Below, piece after piece: positions 16,201 through 25,777 of a stretch of 39,011 nt of DNA. Below the pieces are notes generated by a model, which was not told where the DNA came from, made no database searches, and saw only the letters and a list, made by a program, of their open reading frames with translations. The translations under genes were made by a program, and so were the position numbers. The DNA is from Acidobacteriota bacterium (GTDB taxonomy: Bacteria; Acidobacteriota; UBA6911), in NCBI GenBank assembly GCA_016934295.1, contig JAFGTD010000174.1, forward strand, positions 1-39,011. The letters run 5' to 3'. How positions within the stretch are numbered: position 1 is the stretch's first letter; each line of letters starts with the position of its first letter.

Positions 16201-16661
16201 AACAGGACAATATCCGGAATGATACAGTCCTTTACTCCGCCCGGAGTATCGATGCGGAACTGGTTGATAGCCAGAAAGTGGTTGCGCTCAGGGTGATGGA
16301 AGTCGATCAGATGAACATCGGGATACTCTTCACCGGTTAATTCATTCACGTCGACCTGAGTACGGTACAGAAGTTTCAGTACACTCTCATTGGCTTCCAG
16401 AAGACTGGCACCCGGGTGATGAAGGATCTGGTCGTGGAGTTCGTCGAGTTGTTTGTCGGTAAGCCATTGCTGGCTGTCTTCGGTGAGGTTAATGGATCGG
16501 ACGCTCCGGTTGAAAATGTCGCGGAGAATGATAGTTCGAAAGTCGATACGGTAACTTCTGGCGGGATCCGTAGGAAAAGCCGGGCTCTGATCGGCAACCT
16601 CCCATCCAAGGGCGGCTAACTGGTCAAGGAACGGCTTTTCGACATACTGGTATTCAGACAT
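13284..16661 (-). CDS. hsdR: Type I restriction enzyme, R subunit
   Basis: Full-length HsdR of 1125 residues, the endonuclease-translocase subunit of a type I restriction complex. The N-terminal PD-(D/E)xK nuclease is seen at PD (149-150) and ECK (164-166). The SF2 motor follows with Walker A WHTQGSGKS (321-329), DEAH (440-443), FTGTP (motif III) and a C-terminal helicase half including ITQARK and QTIARVNR (motif VI). A long helical C terminus contacts the methylase core. It overlaps hsdS upstream by 8 bases and the YgjP gene downstream by 4. No frameshift or missing motif is seen, so the nuclease should be active. Confidence 0.97.
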   Translation of the reverse strand: MSEYQYVEKPFLDQLAALGWEVADQSPAFPTDPARSYRIDFRTIILRDIFNRSVRSINLTEDSQQWLTDKQLDELHDQILHHPGASLLEANESVLKLLYRTQVDVNELTGEEYPDVHLIDFHHPERNHFLAINQFRIDTPGGVKDCIIPDIVLFVNGLPMAVIECKDASHVEANPMYEAFRQLMRYADQREETKISGLREGEPRLFFTNQVLIRTNGEKAEFGTITSTEEEFFYPWRDIYPEKYRSYTPPLGKVRQQELLIQGMFPKETFLDIVRNCTVFMEVGKTRAKIVSRYQQYRAMNKVIDRLRMGKTPAERSGVIWHTQGSGKSLAMVFVIRKIRMCDDLKDYKICLINDRTDLEEQLGETAELAGEKVTYVTSTADLREKLSNDSSNLNMVMVHKFQEVRDQNLPDYLESVLEIPKFQTFGIVNRSERILLMIDEAHRTQSGDLGDNLFEAFPNATRLAFTGTPLILVKDKKKTVERFGHYIDKYKLQDAVDDGATVQILYEGKTSDAAIDRKYELDSKVAELAEGHVYSQMRKDENIAKLRRMAEREQKPFDDLVRERSEQEILELKKKWGTAGDILEADKRIEAIATDMVNHYVGDILPNGFKAQVVCSSKMAAVKYKKAIDKALTERLKLEQSKPEWEGDPGAKPEEDSGIYRDDDLCKRIGFLQSVVVVSSEGTNEPALITQARKHAKSVDAVENFKRTFNYDDPEKVNTGIAFLVICDMLLTGFDAPVEQVMYIDKKVRDHNLLQTIARVNRVAKGKSRGYIVDYIGLANHLKEALSIYATDDRKIIEDSLKDISVELPVLEDRYNRLCNLFYNNGVKDIRDFVEQKIPDRKKAYMVLENAVELMEDIRLRANFEVYFKKFMQSMDIVLPNAAANPYRIPVKRFGYILSKVKERYKDESLNISGAGEKVKKLIDEHLVSLGINPKIPPVELLSPKFVTEVEKNTSAKAKASEMEHAIRKHCKVHFEQDPVFYKNLSEKLEALIQKYKDDWDELYRNLFPLRQEAEEGRKDDIEGISPHAAPFYDLIAQIGFGSGGVPEEYREKLKELVIKVFEEFRRTINIIGFWSNGPEVSKLRGRLSDLILLTGIDDLVENSEKIVTEITALAKNRHQDIVK

Positions 16662-17970
16662 CTTCCGTCTCCGTATCGGTTTTGACTCTAACTTTGCCGG
16701 TGAGAAGGTCTTGCATCAAGCCTCGCTTGATCGCCTGATATTTGGCAATCAAGGATTCGGTTTTTTCAATCTGGTTGTCGACCGTCGTAAGTATAAGAGC
16801 TATTGTGCATTGTTCGGTGATGGGTGGTAGAGAAATAACAAACTCACGCAAGTCAGCTTGGAATAGATGAGGGACACCCAGCCCAGCCTTCTTCAAGGTA
16901 ATCAGCTTTTGAAAATCTTCGCCATTTACATAATGGAAAAGAAATTCAGGATAGAGAGTATTTCTTTTGGTTCGGACAACCGCGATGGAGCCATTCACTG
17001 TAGCGGGGCGGGGCATTTTACGCACAAAGCTGCAAATACCCAAGGTCGATCCGTCCTTGACAATTAAGACGTCATGTTCACGAAGTTGTATCTCCGGTGA
17101 TTCCTCATATCGCCACTTCGAAATGAAATCAACGTTATGAAAGTCGATCTGATTCCCTTTTAGATTTGGAGTAGAGAGGAAAATATACCCATCATCTACA
17201 TATTCTTCCGCTTTTAATCCCTTCCAGCCCAGTCGTGCTTTAACTGTGGTGTGATCTCCCAAGCGGACGGAATGCCACCCCTTCGGGATCCAGCCAAGTT
17301 CCGACTCCTTATACAATTCCGGCGCCTCCTCGAACGTCGGCCTTAATCGCCCGTGTTCGTCCACGCCACGGGCAAACAAATCTTGCATCATCCCCTGCTT
17401 GATCGCCTGATATTTGGCAATCAGGGCTTCAGTATTTTCAATCAGGTTGTCGACCGTGGTGAGGATACGGGCGATTTTGCGTTGTTCGAACAGTGGTGGC
17501 AAGAGGAGTTTATATCGAAAGAAAAAATCTGTAGATACACGTTGTTGACCAGCGGAACCTGTAAAATTAGTTACTGCTTTTTTTCTCAGTTCATCAGATA
17601 GTGAGAGATGATAGATAAATTGAGGGTCACCAAAATTATTTGCTCTCAATACATGAAATTCAGTACTGCCAAATCCTACCCCGCTTTCTAAGTTAGTTGC
17701 CCAAGCTCCTTTTCCGTTTTCCATGCAGGGCGTAATTTTTGCAAACAGAACGTCCTTTTCTTGAAATCTTGTAAATCCATTCCGCACTTCCTTTAATTGA
17801 CGAGATTGCCGCTGAATTATGTGTCCACTTTCACTCACATCTGCCATAGATAGAAAACTAACAACATTTTCATCACATAGCCCTGCGATGCTAACAGGTG
17901 GATTGACATCAAGGATATCTGTTAAATGCCCATATTGCCATCTGCATGGAATTTCATCCCAATCACTCAT
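16654..17970 (-). CDS. hsdS: Type I restriction enzyme, specificity subunit
   Basis: A 438-residue HsdS with the classical two-half design: target-recognition domain 1 (about 10-165), a conserved helical spacer ([20 protein letters not shown], then [14 protein letters not shown]), domain 2 (about 225-380) and a second near-copy of the spacer ([20 protein letters not shown], then [13 protein letters not shown]). It sets the bipartite DNA target for both methylation and cleavage. The target cannot be predicted from sequence alone. It overlaps hsdM and hsdR by 8 bases each. The two spacers are also repeated at DNA level, which allows recombinational domain exchange. No invertase or extra hsdS fragment is present. 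Confidence 0.95.
   Translation of the reverse strand: MSDWDEIPCRWQYGHLTDILDVNPPVSIAGLCDENVVSFLSMADVSESGHIIQRQSRQLKEVRNGFTRFQEKDVLFAKITPCMENGKGAWATNLESGVGFGSTEFHVLRANNFGDPQFIYHLSLSDELRKKAVTNFTGSAGQQRVSTDFFFRYKLLLPPLFEQRKIARILTTVDNLIENTEALIAKYQAIKQGMMQDLFARGVDEHGRLRPTFEEAPELYKESELGWIPKGWHSVRLGDHTTVKARLGWKGLKAEEYVDDGYIFLSTPNLKGNQIDFHNVDFISKWRYEESPEIQLREHDVLIVKDGSTLGICSFVRKMPRPATVNGSIAVVRTKRNTLYPEFLFHYVNGEDFQKLITLKKAGLGVPHLFQADLREFVISLPPITEQCTIALILTTVDNQIEKTESLIAKYQAIKRGLMQDLLTGKVRVKTDTETEDV
16711..16798. repeat. hsdS internal direct repeat, spacer 2
   Basis: About 88 bases matching 17382-17469 with a minority of mismatches (shared runs such as GATCGCCTGATATTTGGCAA). It encodes the second conserved helical spacer of HsdS. 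Confidence 0.75.
17382..17469. repeat. hsdS internal direct repeat, spacer 1
   Basis: Partner of 16711-16798, encoding the first helical spacer between the two recognition domains. The pair lies 671 bases apart in direct orientation. Confidence 0.75.
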
Positions 17971-20578
17971 ATCCCAACTCCACCAGGAACAGATTCAGCT
18001 TTTCAGCTTCCTTATCCCGCTCTTCCAGAATCTGCTTCGTTGTCACAGCATATTTGTCCCACAGATTCTCTATAGCCGCGATAAACGCCCTCTGATACTG
18101 CCGTAGATACCCCTCATACTGTTCTAATAAAAGCATCTGAAGTCGTTCCAGTATCAATCCTTTCGCTTCATCCTCACTGATCTTTCCACGGGCAGCGGCT
18201 ACAAGATCATCCTTCTTCTTTTCGCTGGCACGGATATTCGCCTTGAGCATCTTCAGTTCGTTTTCCAGTTCCGTTTGCCGGGAAAGTTCCTCGTCGATCT
18301 GCTCCACCCTCCGGGATTTATCAAAGCCTTCAGCCTCTATATCATTTGCTTCAGCACGGGCTTCATTGATCTCAGACCGGATTGACCCAGCTTTTTCCAT
18401 CCGCTTAATATTTTTTCTTATCTCCCGGACTTCCTTTTTTATCTGGCGGATTTCACCGTTCAGGGCCTTCTTTTCATCCTTCAGAGCCTTCACTCTGGAC
18501 TTCGGTAGAACTCCATCGTCGGACTCTTCAGGTTCAGCTTCTTCGTCCTCCTCCGATGCATTAGCGGCGGCGAACAATCCCTCCAATTCGGCAATCCGAG
18601 CCTGATCCTTTTCGATCTGCTCCAGAACCTCCGGGAATTGGGACTGTAATATATCTTCTTCAGGTATTAATTCCGGGCCCCATCCACTTGCAGCCACCGA
18701 CTTGAAATCTGCCGCCAGTTGTTTCATATATGCGGCAAATGCCCCACGGATCTGATGGATATCGAGGACTTTAAGTCCCGCCAATGCTTCCCCGACACTG
18801 GATATAAACCGTCGACGAAGCTCAAAGACACTGTTCTTTTCTGGCAGTTCTTCGATATGCCGAACATTCTCACTCCACCACCGATCGAGGGTTTTGAGGA
18901 ATTCCTTGTGTTTCTTCTGTACGCCCGGAGCCGATTCAATCAAGGGTTTGATACTGTCTTTACCATCAATGGCTTTGGCAAAGTCACTGTAACTGTCATC
19001 CCGGGGCCGGAACAGAAGCTCCTTCGTACCTTTATAATTTCGAAAATATCCGCTCAGAGCATCGATTTCAGCCAGCGGCACTCCGCCATTCAGGTGTGCC
19101 CGAACGTCATGCGGCTCGGGTGGAGGGCTGTTATCGACATAGCGCCGAATATTGAGATTAAAATCCTCCTGCTCCAACTCTGTGTGGGGAACGAGTCTGG
19201 AATACTTGGGAACCTCCAGATGTTCGTGATAGACATGCGTGATCTTTTCAATATCCTCCGGTCGCAGTGAGTTCTGGTTCTTTCCCTCCTTGTATTCCCG
19301 GTCTCCATTGATAAAAAGCACACTCTTACGTTTCTGCGCTCCATCCTTGTTGATAACCAGCACACAGGCCGGAATACCGGTACCGTAAAACAGTCCGGGC
19401 GGCAAACCTACGACGGCTTCCAGTAATCCATCCTTGATGAATTTCTTGCGGCACTCCTTTTCCTCGCCCCCCCGGAACAGCACCCCATGAGGCATCACCA
19501 CGGCCATACGGCCGTCGCTTTTCAGTGACGCCACCATGTGCTGTACGAACATCAGGTCAGCCTTCTTACCCGATTCCGGTGTAAAGGTGTGGAACCGTTC
19601 CGGAAACTTCATGCCGTTTCTGGAATAGTTCTGAGAGAATGGAGGATTTGCGATTACACGGTCGAAGCGACGGATTTCACCGTTACTATCGAGATGTTGC
19701 GGGTCTTTGATCGTGTCTCCCTGTCGGATGTCGGCGCTGCGGATCCCATGCAGGATCATGTTCATTTTGCAGATAGACCACGTTCCGCCGTTGCTTTCCT
19801 GTCCGGCCAGCAATAAATTCCGTGAGTTTCCTCCTGTCTCCTGAACGTATTCTTTCGACTGGATGAGCATACCTCCGGATCCGGCACAGGGGTCATAGCA
19901 GGACATACCTTCTCTGGGTCTTATGAGCCGCACCATCATACGGACAACTTCAGAGGGTGTATAAAATTCGCCGCCTTTTTTACCGGCACTGTCGGCAAAA
20001 TATTTAATCAGGTATTCGTAGGCCGCGCCCAGAAGGTCTGGGAACTCAAAATCTTCATTCGAGAGAGGGATTGCATCGAAATGCTGGATAAACTCGACCA
20101 GAGTGCTGTCATCCATCGTCCTTTGGCCGACTTTGCGGTTAAAATTTATGCCTTTCAGCACATCTTGAAGGGTGTCCGGATTGGCGTCTTCAATCGCCTC
20201 CAGAGCCTTATTCAGCCCGGATCCCACGGACTCCTTGAGATGGCGGATTTTGCTCCAGTGGGATTTGGGAGGAACGAAGAAGTCGTATTTGTCCGGATTG
20301 CTGAGTTGCCGGTCAATCAGGTCGGATTTCATCCCCTTCTTTTCATAATCAGCCCGGAGAACAGCCTGGTCGCTGTCGAACTGATCGCTTGTCCGTTTGA
20401 GAAAGAGCATTCCGAAGATGTATTCCTTGTATTCGGACGCATCCATATTGCCGCGCAGGATGTCACATGCCTTAAACAGGAGGTTTTCCAGCCTTGCCAG
20501 TGTCAGCTTTTCCGGCTTTTTAAATCCCCGACCGTTCGCATGATTGCCCGTCGCTTCTTTCCCTCTGTTTCGGCCCAT
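17963..20578 (-). CDS. hsdM: Type I restriction enzyme, methylase subunit with long coiled-coil tail
   Basis: An N6-adenine methylase of the HsdM family. The N-terminal helical domain is followed by GGEFYTP (202-208), the SAM-binding DPCAGSGGM (229-237) and catalytic NPPF (311-314). At 871 residues it is several hundred longer than the common ~500-residue HsdM. The extra part from about residue 500 is charged and helical, with a long coiled coil ([40 protein letters not shown]) and an acidic linker ([13 protein letters not shown]). Long-tailed HsdM variants exist. The tail probably takes part in holding two HsdM on one HsdS, but that is inference. It is the first gene of the hsd operon and overlaps hsdS by 8 bases. 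Confidence 0.95.
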   Translation of the reverse strand: MGRNRGKEATGNHANGRGFKKPEKLTLARLENLLFKACDILRGNMDASEYKEYIFGMLFLKRTSDQFDSDQAVLRADYEKKGMKSDLIDRQLSNPDKYDFFVPPKSHWSKIRHLKESVGSGLNKALEAIEDANPDTLQDVLKGINFNRKVGQRTMDDSTLVEFIQHFDAIPLSNEDFEFPDLLGAAYEYLIKYFADSAGKKGGEFYTPSEVVRMMVRLIRPREGMSCYDPCAGSGGMLIQSKEYVQETGGNSRNLLLAGQESNGGTWSICKMNMILHGIRSADIRQGDTIKDPQHLDSNGEIRRFDRVIANPPFSQNYSRNGMKFPERFHTFTPESGKKADLMFVQHMVASLKSDGRMAVVMPHGVLFRGGEEKECRKKFIKDGLLEAVVGLPPGLFYGTGIPACVLVINKDGAQKRKSVLFINGDREYKEGKNQNSLRPEDIEKITHVYHEHLEVPKYSRLVPHTELEQEDFNLNIRRYVDNSPPPEPHDVRAHLNGGVPLAEIDALSGYFRNYKGTKELLFRPRDDSYSDFAKAIDGKDSIKPLIESAPGVQKKHKEFLKTLDRWWSENVRHIEELPEKNSVFELRRRFISSVGEALAGLKVLDIHQIRGAFAAYMKQLAADFKSVAASGWGPELIPEEDILQSQFPEVLEQIEKDQARIAELEGLFAAANASEEDEEAEPEESDDGVLPKSRVKALKDEKKALNGEIRQIKKEVREIRKNIKRMEKAGSIRSEINEARAEANDIEAEGFDKSRRVEQIDEELSRQTELENELKMLKANIRASEKKKDDLVAAARGKISEDEAKGLILERLQMLLLEQYEGYLRQYQRAFIAAIENLWDKYAVTTKQILEERDKEAEKLNLFLVELGYE

Positions 20579-20837
20579 ATTCCCGCTCCACAGTGATTAT
20601 GATTTCGTGTTCTTTAACTGTTCGGATAACGTATCGTGAATTTCACAAAAATAATCTGCGCGATAGTGCAATATTCTACTATTTTACGGAGCAGATTACG
20701 TCAAAACATTTTAATTATGATTGGGATACAGGGGATGACAGGAATGGTGTGAAGCCCTTCATTCTTACACTCTGTAACGAATCAAAGATATACTGAGATT
20801 GAAATTGGAATTAATTCTGTACAAGAGTTCCATATAG

Positions 20838-22256
20838 CTAATTAAATAATGAGTTTAGAAAGCGATAGATTTCTACCATCGCAAAGGTATCTCGTTCACA
20901 ATACAACAAGAGGTCGTTAGCAATCTTTTTTGCTTCTTCCTCCTCAGCATTGACCATTCTCTGCCATGCCTCCATGGCCACAGATCCCTCCTGAACTTGA
21001 AGATCCTCGTAATTAAGACAAGGACAAATAACGGGTAAGACTTTCTTTATTGAAGTTGAGCCATCAAACCGTGCATCCACGTACGCTGATTTGAACAATT
21101 CTTCAAGGTCAACCATTCGTTTATTTATATCCATTAAGAAATCATTTTTGTCAGGGAACAGTTTCGTCATTTCATTGTTCTGCGTTTTCTCAAAGGAGGC
21201 GTGCCAAGAGACAATGCTTCCCTCAATTCCAATATCTTCTTGCATCTGCTCTACTAAATGCGATGGTAAACTTCTTTGCCGCTCTAAAAACTCCCGGTGA
21301 GTTAAGCTGCCATCTTTTTGCATGATATGTAGCGAATACTGTACTGGAAAATGCTTGTGGGGACTGGTTCCGTCAATAAGTGGAACGGCTGAGGCGAAAG
21401 TCTCAAAATCAAAAAAATACAAGGGAAACACTAATTGGCTAAGGAAACGTTGGATTTCGCCCATATTGATTTGTGGCCTTGCATTTTTTGCTGCATTAAT
21501 AACAATCCGTTGATTGTCTGATAGAGGGTAGTCATCAGGTATTTCGCCAAGCGCAAATATCTGTTTTGCTATTAAATCATCACGCTTCGTAGCATTAAGC
21601 CTTGGAATGCTATAGATCGATGGTATCGGCACGTTCGGATTGAATATAGAAAATGTATCGCAATGATTTGTGCGTGATTTGTGAAGACATGTGCAACTAT
21701 TTTTATCAATATCGGTTTGCTTTAGCAGTTCAAGTGCATCGTTGATTTCTTTTTCTGTCTCACTGGTGATATGTTCTATATCTTTTGTCACATCTACGAA
21801 AACGAGTAATTGTTCTGGCTCTATATCCCCTTTCCGTACGTATTCACCGTTCAAGTGCACAAGAAATACCTTGTCAAGGTTCAGTCCGGCACGCACTGCG
21901 CATATTTTCTGAAAACAAGCGTCTTTAAGATGGTTATGGGTATTGTCTGTCTTCACGCGGGTGGATGATTTGACTTCATAAAGGATTGTTTTGCCATCGC
22001 TTGTTTGCTCAAGTATATCAGCCCTTGCATATAGACCATCATCGGTCTCAAAAACACGCTGAAATTCAACAATCCTCTCTCCTGCATTTTTGAAATATTT
22101 CTGCACATAACTTTCAACCTCATACCCTTCACGGATCAATTTCCTTAAAAACGCAGAAAATTCTCCTTCTGGATAATTCTCTGGATCATGCTTCAATAGC
22201 CAAAGGGACTTCGGGCAGTTCCGATATTGAAGGAAATCGGTTTTCGTAATCTTCAT
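20838..22256 (-). CDS. DUF2779 protein: Cas4-like nuclease plus DEDD-exonuclease-like domain
   Basis: A 472-residue protein. The N-terminal part starts TKTDFLQYRNCPKSLWLLKH and carries D80 (ARAD) and E94-V-K96 (YEVKSS), the PD-(D/E)xK nuclease pattern of the Cas4/RecB class. Cysteines at 14, 188, 190 and 199 could bind an iron-sulfur cluster. The C-terminal part (from about 275) is DUF2779 with FFDFETF (D283, E285), WHASFEKTQ and YCERDTFAMVEIY (D456), which reads as an RNase-H-fold DEDD 3'-5' exonuclease. The family is known by domain number only. Location between a SIR2-HerA module and a type I restriction operon favours a defence role. It is separated by ~240 bases from KTSC and ~260 from hsdM. 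Confidence 0.8.
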   Translation of the reverse strand: MKITKTDFLQYRNCPKSLWLLKHDPENYPEGEFSAFLRKLIREGYEVESYVQKYFKNAGERIVEFQRVFETDDGLYARADILEQTSDGKTILYEVKSSTRVKTDNTHNHLKDACFQKICAVRAGLNLDKVFLVHLNGEYVRKGDIEPEQLLVFVDVTKDIEHITSETEKEINDALELLKQTDIDKNSCTCLHKSRTNHCDTFSIFNPNVPIPSIYSIPRLNATKRDDLIAKQIFALGEIPDDYPLSDNQRIVINAAKNARPQINMGEIQRFLSQLVFPLYFFDFETFASAVPLIDGTSPHKHFPVQYSLHIMQKDGSLTHREFLERQRSLPSHLVEQMQEDIGIEGSIVSWHASFEKTQNNEMTKLFPDKNDFLMDINKRMVDLEELFKSAYVDARFDGSTSIKKVLPVICPCLNYEDLQVQEGSVAMEAWQRMVNAEEEEAKKIANDLLLYCERDTFAMVEIYRFLNSLFN

Positions 22257-22495
22257 TCCCTAAATCCCCCTATCTTTTTGAATCATGTTAATCGCTTACA
22301 ATTATTTTCTATTCCAAGATTATTCAAGATTACTTCCTGATTATGCTTTCGATATCACCACAGTAAACTTTTCAGATTTGGGATTGAATAACGTTCCTGC
22401 AACATCCGCGTTCATCTTATCTATTGTCGATCCAAATCCGGAGATTTGCACTTCAAAATCATTAAATATGAAACACTGCACACTTTATTTTGTTT

Positions 22496-22705
22496 CTATG
22501 TTCGGACATAGCGATAACTATTCTTGATATTTTGATTAAGGTAGCGCCCGACAGATTCGGCGCCGATTAAATTATGATATTCCATTTCCGGAACATCGAA
22601 GTATTGATAAACCGAGCCGTTTGTGAATTCGACTTCGAGGGTCATTGTACTCGCATCGTAGCCAATGGAAGTCACATTTGTGGATTGCACCGGCGTTCTG
22701 TTCAT
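22496..22705 (-). CDS. KTSC domain protein
   Basis: A 69-residue single-domain protein matching the KTSC family over its whole length: NVTSIGYDASTMTLEVEFTN, then GSVYQYFDVPEMEYHNLIGA, then SVGRYLNQNIKNSYRY. The domain was named from its occurrence at the C terminus of some lysyl-tRNA synthetases and is otherwise of unknown function. The ATG overlaps the HerA stop (TAATG), with AGGAGA 6 nt upstream, so it is made together with SIR2 and HerA. Close coupling suggests a structural or regulatory partner of that complex, as inference. Confidence 0.9.
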   Translation of the reverse strand: MNRTPVQSTNVTSIGYDASTMTLEVEFTNGSVYQYFDVPEMEYHNLIGAESVGRYLNQNIKNSYRYVRT

Positions 22706-24570
22706 TAATTATCTCCTGAATCATTTATGTTTCGGGGATTTTCACTTCGCCATCTTTCAAGTACACGGGCGTAATCCTCCGGTTGTTTAAGACGGTTCCA
22801 ACCGCTATTCTTCTCTGGATCAAATATCTTCGGGTCGTGACTATCTGGAAGGCGATTTCTGCTCGGTTCATCAATAAGGGCACGTAAGGGGAGATGAACC
22901 GCCTCCCCCACAACTATAGCTTCGCCCGTTCTAAGTGTAGGTAGCATATTAAAGAGACCTTCAAGATTGTCACTCACGGTTCCGGTCACATGAGACCGGT
23001 CAATGGCGTTAGCAAGCCGCATGGCAAACATTGTGCCGCATTGAGACAGGATGGTGGGATCAATCTCCGATGGTCTTTGACTGACAATCATTGCACCCAG
23101 CCCATATTTTCTACCTTCCTTAACAATCCGACGAGTAGCGATGGACGCAGCGCCTTCATTCCCAGCATTCAGGTAGGCATGTGCTTCTTCTAAAACGAAC
23201 AATAATGGTCTGGTTCGGCCTCCTTCCGGAATGTAACGCGCCCAAAAAAGCGCATCAAACAAAAGCCTAATCAACGCACCTATAAGATCCATCAATATGG
23301 ATACCGGTACTCCGGAAAGGTCAAGAATAGTAATCGGTTTATCTCCGCCCACCCATGCTCTAATCAATACATCAAGGTCTTGATTGGGCTGTGAGTTAAG
23401 ATTTTGAAAAGTTGGGTTAGGGCACCATGGGCCGGGACGAAACAAGAAATTATACCTTGTATCTCGGAGAAGTGCCTCAGTAGCCATTATTTGTCGCCTA
23501 ATATTTAGTGGTGAACTACTCAAATACACGCGGTTTGGGCCACCGGAGGTAATCGGGCGAAATCGGGGAGGAATCACTCTCATAATATTACCACGCATTG
23601 GCTGTCCATCCTGTCCCATCTCGATTGCTTCTGTGTCATTACTCTGACTTGCCCCTTGTGCAGTATGTGTAGAACAGACATGCCTGTACAATTCGTACCA
23701 TAGACGGTGAATACTAAATGGAATAGGCGAATCCACTGTCATGGTATCAGCACAAACTCCGTTACGTGCCTGTTCCTGAAGAGAGTCAAGTTTCAACTGT
23801 TTGATCTTTTCGATCATTGCTGCTCTGTCTGCATCTCCCAACCCACGGAAAGGCGTTACACGAATAAGCTCATCAAAACTCAAGGCCCAATAGGGAATAA
23901 AAAGTTGCTGTTCGCCTCTTGCCTCATTCGCATTTACTCGGAAGATTGTCGCTCGATCACTTAAAGCCGTCTGATATTCTCCGTGGATATCCAATACAAT
24001 TATTCGAGCTGATGGATACTGCCCAGGATCGGAAAGTGAGGCGAGGAGGCTTGCCACAGTTGTAGACTTTCCTGATCCCGTTGTGCCCACTACGGCGCTA
24101 TGTCTGGCTATTAATCGATCAATATCGATTAGTGCGGGGATGGATTCCGCGCTTGCAAGGTTACCCACACGAATTAAATTCGGTGAATCTGATCTACCAT
24201 AAATGCGTGTCAAATCTTGTTCTGTTACAAGATGTGCTTCATCACCAATGGTTGGATACTGCGAAATACCGCGCTTAAATCCACTCGACCTCTGGCCTTC
24301 CCCGACTAACTGCACTTTCAACCAGCGATGGCCATAGGGATCAATTTTAGCCAATGTCTCGGGAACAGCCCCAGCTCCAACTTGTGACACGATTCCGAAT
24401 AAGTCTGTAAAGCCGATGGAGATACGAACAAAACTACCAATCTGGCCTATTCGATAGCCATGGCCGTCTATAAATGCCAGCCCGGATACTGTTTCCTTGT
24501 CGAGGGCGATACTAATTGTTGCGCCTTGAACGTCTTGAACAGAACCAAGATAGGTAGGACTGTTAGGCAT
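22705..24570 (-). CDS. HerA-like ATPase of a SIR2-HerA defence module
   Basis: A 621-residue FtsK/HerA-superfamily P-loop ATPase. An N-terminal HAS-barrel-like beta region (about 1-110) precedes Walker A VGTTGSGKSTT (about 161-171), a Walker B-like IIVLDIHGEY (about 190-199) and a later LLFVLEEAHAYL box, then SQRPSEIDPTILSQ (sensor region). Relatives form hexameric rings that move on DNA. With SIR2 they build large assemblies known from antiphage Nezha systems. I choose the ATG at 24570 because GGAGG lies 6 nt upstream inside the SIR2 end. The start at 24636 has no such site. It overlaps SIR2 by 8 bases and KTSC by one base. Confidence 0.92.
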   Translation of the reverse strand: MPNSPTYLGSVQDVQGATISIALDKETVSGLAFIDGHGYRIGQIGSFVRISIGFTDLFGIVSQVGAGAVPETLAKIDPYGHRWLKVQLVGEGQRSSGFKRGISQYPTIGDEAHLVTEQDLTRIYGRSDSPNLIRVGNLASAESIPALIDIDRLIARHSAVVGTTGSGKSTTVASLLASLSDPGQYPSARIIVLDIHGEYQTALSDRATIFRVNANEARGEQQLFIPYWALSFDELIRVTPFRGLGDADRAAMIEKIKQLKLDSLQEQARNGVCADTMTVDSPIPFSIHRLWYELYRHVCSTHTAQGASQSNDTEAIEMGQDGQPMRGNIMRVIPPRFRPITSGGPNRVYLSSSPLNIRRQIMATEALLRDTRYNFLFRPGPWCPNPTFQNLNSQPNQDLDVLIRAWVGGDKPITILDLSGVPVSILMDLIGALIRLLFDALFWARYIPEGGRTRPLLFVLEEAHAYLNAGNEGAASIATRRIVKEGRKYGLGAMIVSQRPSEIDPTILSQCGTMFAMRLANAIDRSHVTGTVSDNLEGLFNMLPTLRTGEAIVVGEAVHLPLRALIDEPSRNRLPDSHDPKIFDPEKNSGWNRLKQPEDYARVLERWRSENPRNINDSGDN

Positions 24571-25777
24571 CATAATCCTCCGGCGTCTGTCGAACATTAC
24601 CAACCAATTCATTGATAAATTGCCCAAAAACAGCAAAGTCGCCTAATTTAAATTTTGCAGAATGTTTGCCATTCTGGCCCTCCGGATCGACCGGCTCCCA
24701 CACGATCCATTCGTTGGTGTCTGCAGATACCAACTCCGCATCCTTTTCAGGCCACTTTGATTCTTGGCTACCGATGATCGCTCCATCTATAGCGAGAATA
24801 TTGAGATTGGAGCGTTTGGAGGCCAGAGCGATAGCTTGAGTGTAGGTATTGATTTCATTGAAAAGTAGCGCAAACGCAATGGCAGATTGATTGGATTGTA
24901 GTCCTTGTATAATAATCTCATTGATGTGTTCATCTCTGAAAGAATATCCACATAAAATGAGCGTGGCAGTTGGCTGCTTGAGGAAAGCACGCAGACGGTC
25001 AATCATAGCGAGATAAGGCATACGTCTGCTCTCTTGGTATTTCAGGTGTGAAGGATGAATGACACGCTTAGTCCCGCCTTCATCTTTAGCCGTTCCACGA
25101 AATACTCCCTTGTTCTCTATCTGATACCAATTAACCGAGCCATGAAGTTTCCATAACCGCGCCCATCGGGGAGGAAGCATGTCTTCCTCCATTGCCCGCA
25201 GATCAAAGAAGGGTTTTCGTACACCTGCAAATCCATCAAAGTAAGGAACACGCGAATCCTCGAATGCCTGTTCCATCAACAAATCATAGTTTGTAGTAAA
25301 AACCTCAATCGGGTTTTCACGCCTTACTGCATCTACCCATCCGGCAATTTGATGGTAAGGTGTATTGGAATTGGTGAGTGTTTTGTCAGCAACTTGGTGG
25401 ATGATTTGGCATATTCTATCATCCAATTTATCCAGTTGCTCGGCAGATAGTCCTCGCACTTCGTCTTTACCGGCCACAGATTGAAGAGCACGGATATGAG
25501 TAAGCATATCCTCAACCGTTACATCGGTACGCCCATCTTTCTCGAAGTGCTCCTGCATGATAGAAAGGAGTGGCCCGTATTCCGTGCATTTCGTTAATTC
25601 ATCACAAACTATACTGGTGATACCTGAGATGTCTGGAATGAGTGGCTCCTTGCCTTCAGGCCCAGTTTTTAAGGCCATAGGACAGCCAGCTCCAAGGAAA
25701 AAACCAATAGGTTTCTTATCGGTGGACAGACATTGTTGTAGATAATTAACCTGTTTATTTGGATCTTGGGTGCTCAT
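24563..25777 (-). CDS. SIR2-family NADase of a SIR2-HerA defence module
   Basis: A 404-residue SIR2-like protein. The NAD-binding GAG motif is in FFLGAGCPMA (29-31), the catalytic region has FTTNYDLLME (N163, D165), and the His is in WKLHGSVNW (H212). A later LILCGYSFRDEHIN is typical of bacterial defence SIR2 proteins. These enzymes deplete NAD+ on infection, not deacetylate proteins. With the downstream HerA it matches the SIR2-HerA (Nezha) arrangement. The ATG has GAGGA 6 nt upstream. It is the first island gene read from the right end, facing the orphaned tRNA promoter at 26457-26485. Confidence 0.92.
   Translation of the reverse strand: MSTQDPNKQVNYLQQCLSTDKKPIGFFLGAGCPMALKTGPEGKEPLIPDISGITSIVCDELTKCTEYGPLLSIMQEHFEKDGRTDVTVEDMLTHIRALQSVAGKDEVRGLSAEQLDKLDDRICQIIHQVADKTLTNSNTPYHQIAGWVDAVRRENPIEVFTTNYDLLMEQAFEDSRVPYFDGFAGVRKPFFDLRAMEEDMLPPRWARLWKLHGSVNWYQIENKGVFRGTAKDEGGTKRVIHPSHLKYQESRRMPYLAMIDRLRAFLKQPTATLILCGYSFRDEHINEIIIQGLQSNQSAIAFALLFNEINTYTQAIALASKRSNLNILAIDGAIIGSQESKWPEKDAELVSADTNEWIVWEPVDPEGQNGKHSAKFKLGDFAVFGQFINELVGNVRQTPEDYDA

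Noticed and set aside
22285-22527. 80-codon plus-strand ORF between DUF2779 and KTSC genes
   Set aside because: Opposite to all island genes, no ribosome site, and composition typical of AT-rich non-coding DNA. It also overlaps the KTSC end.
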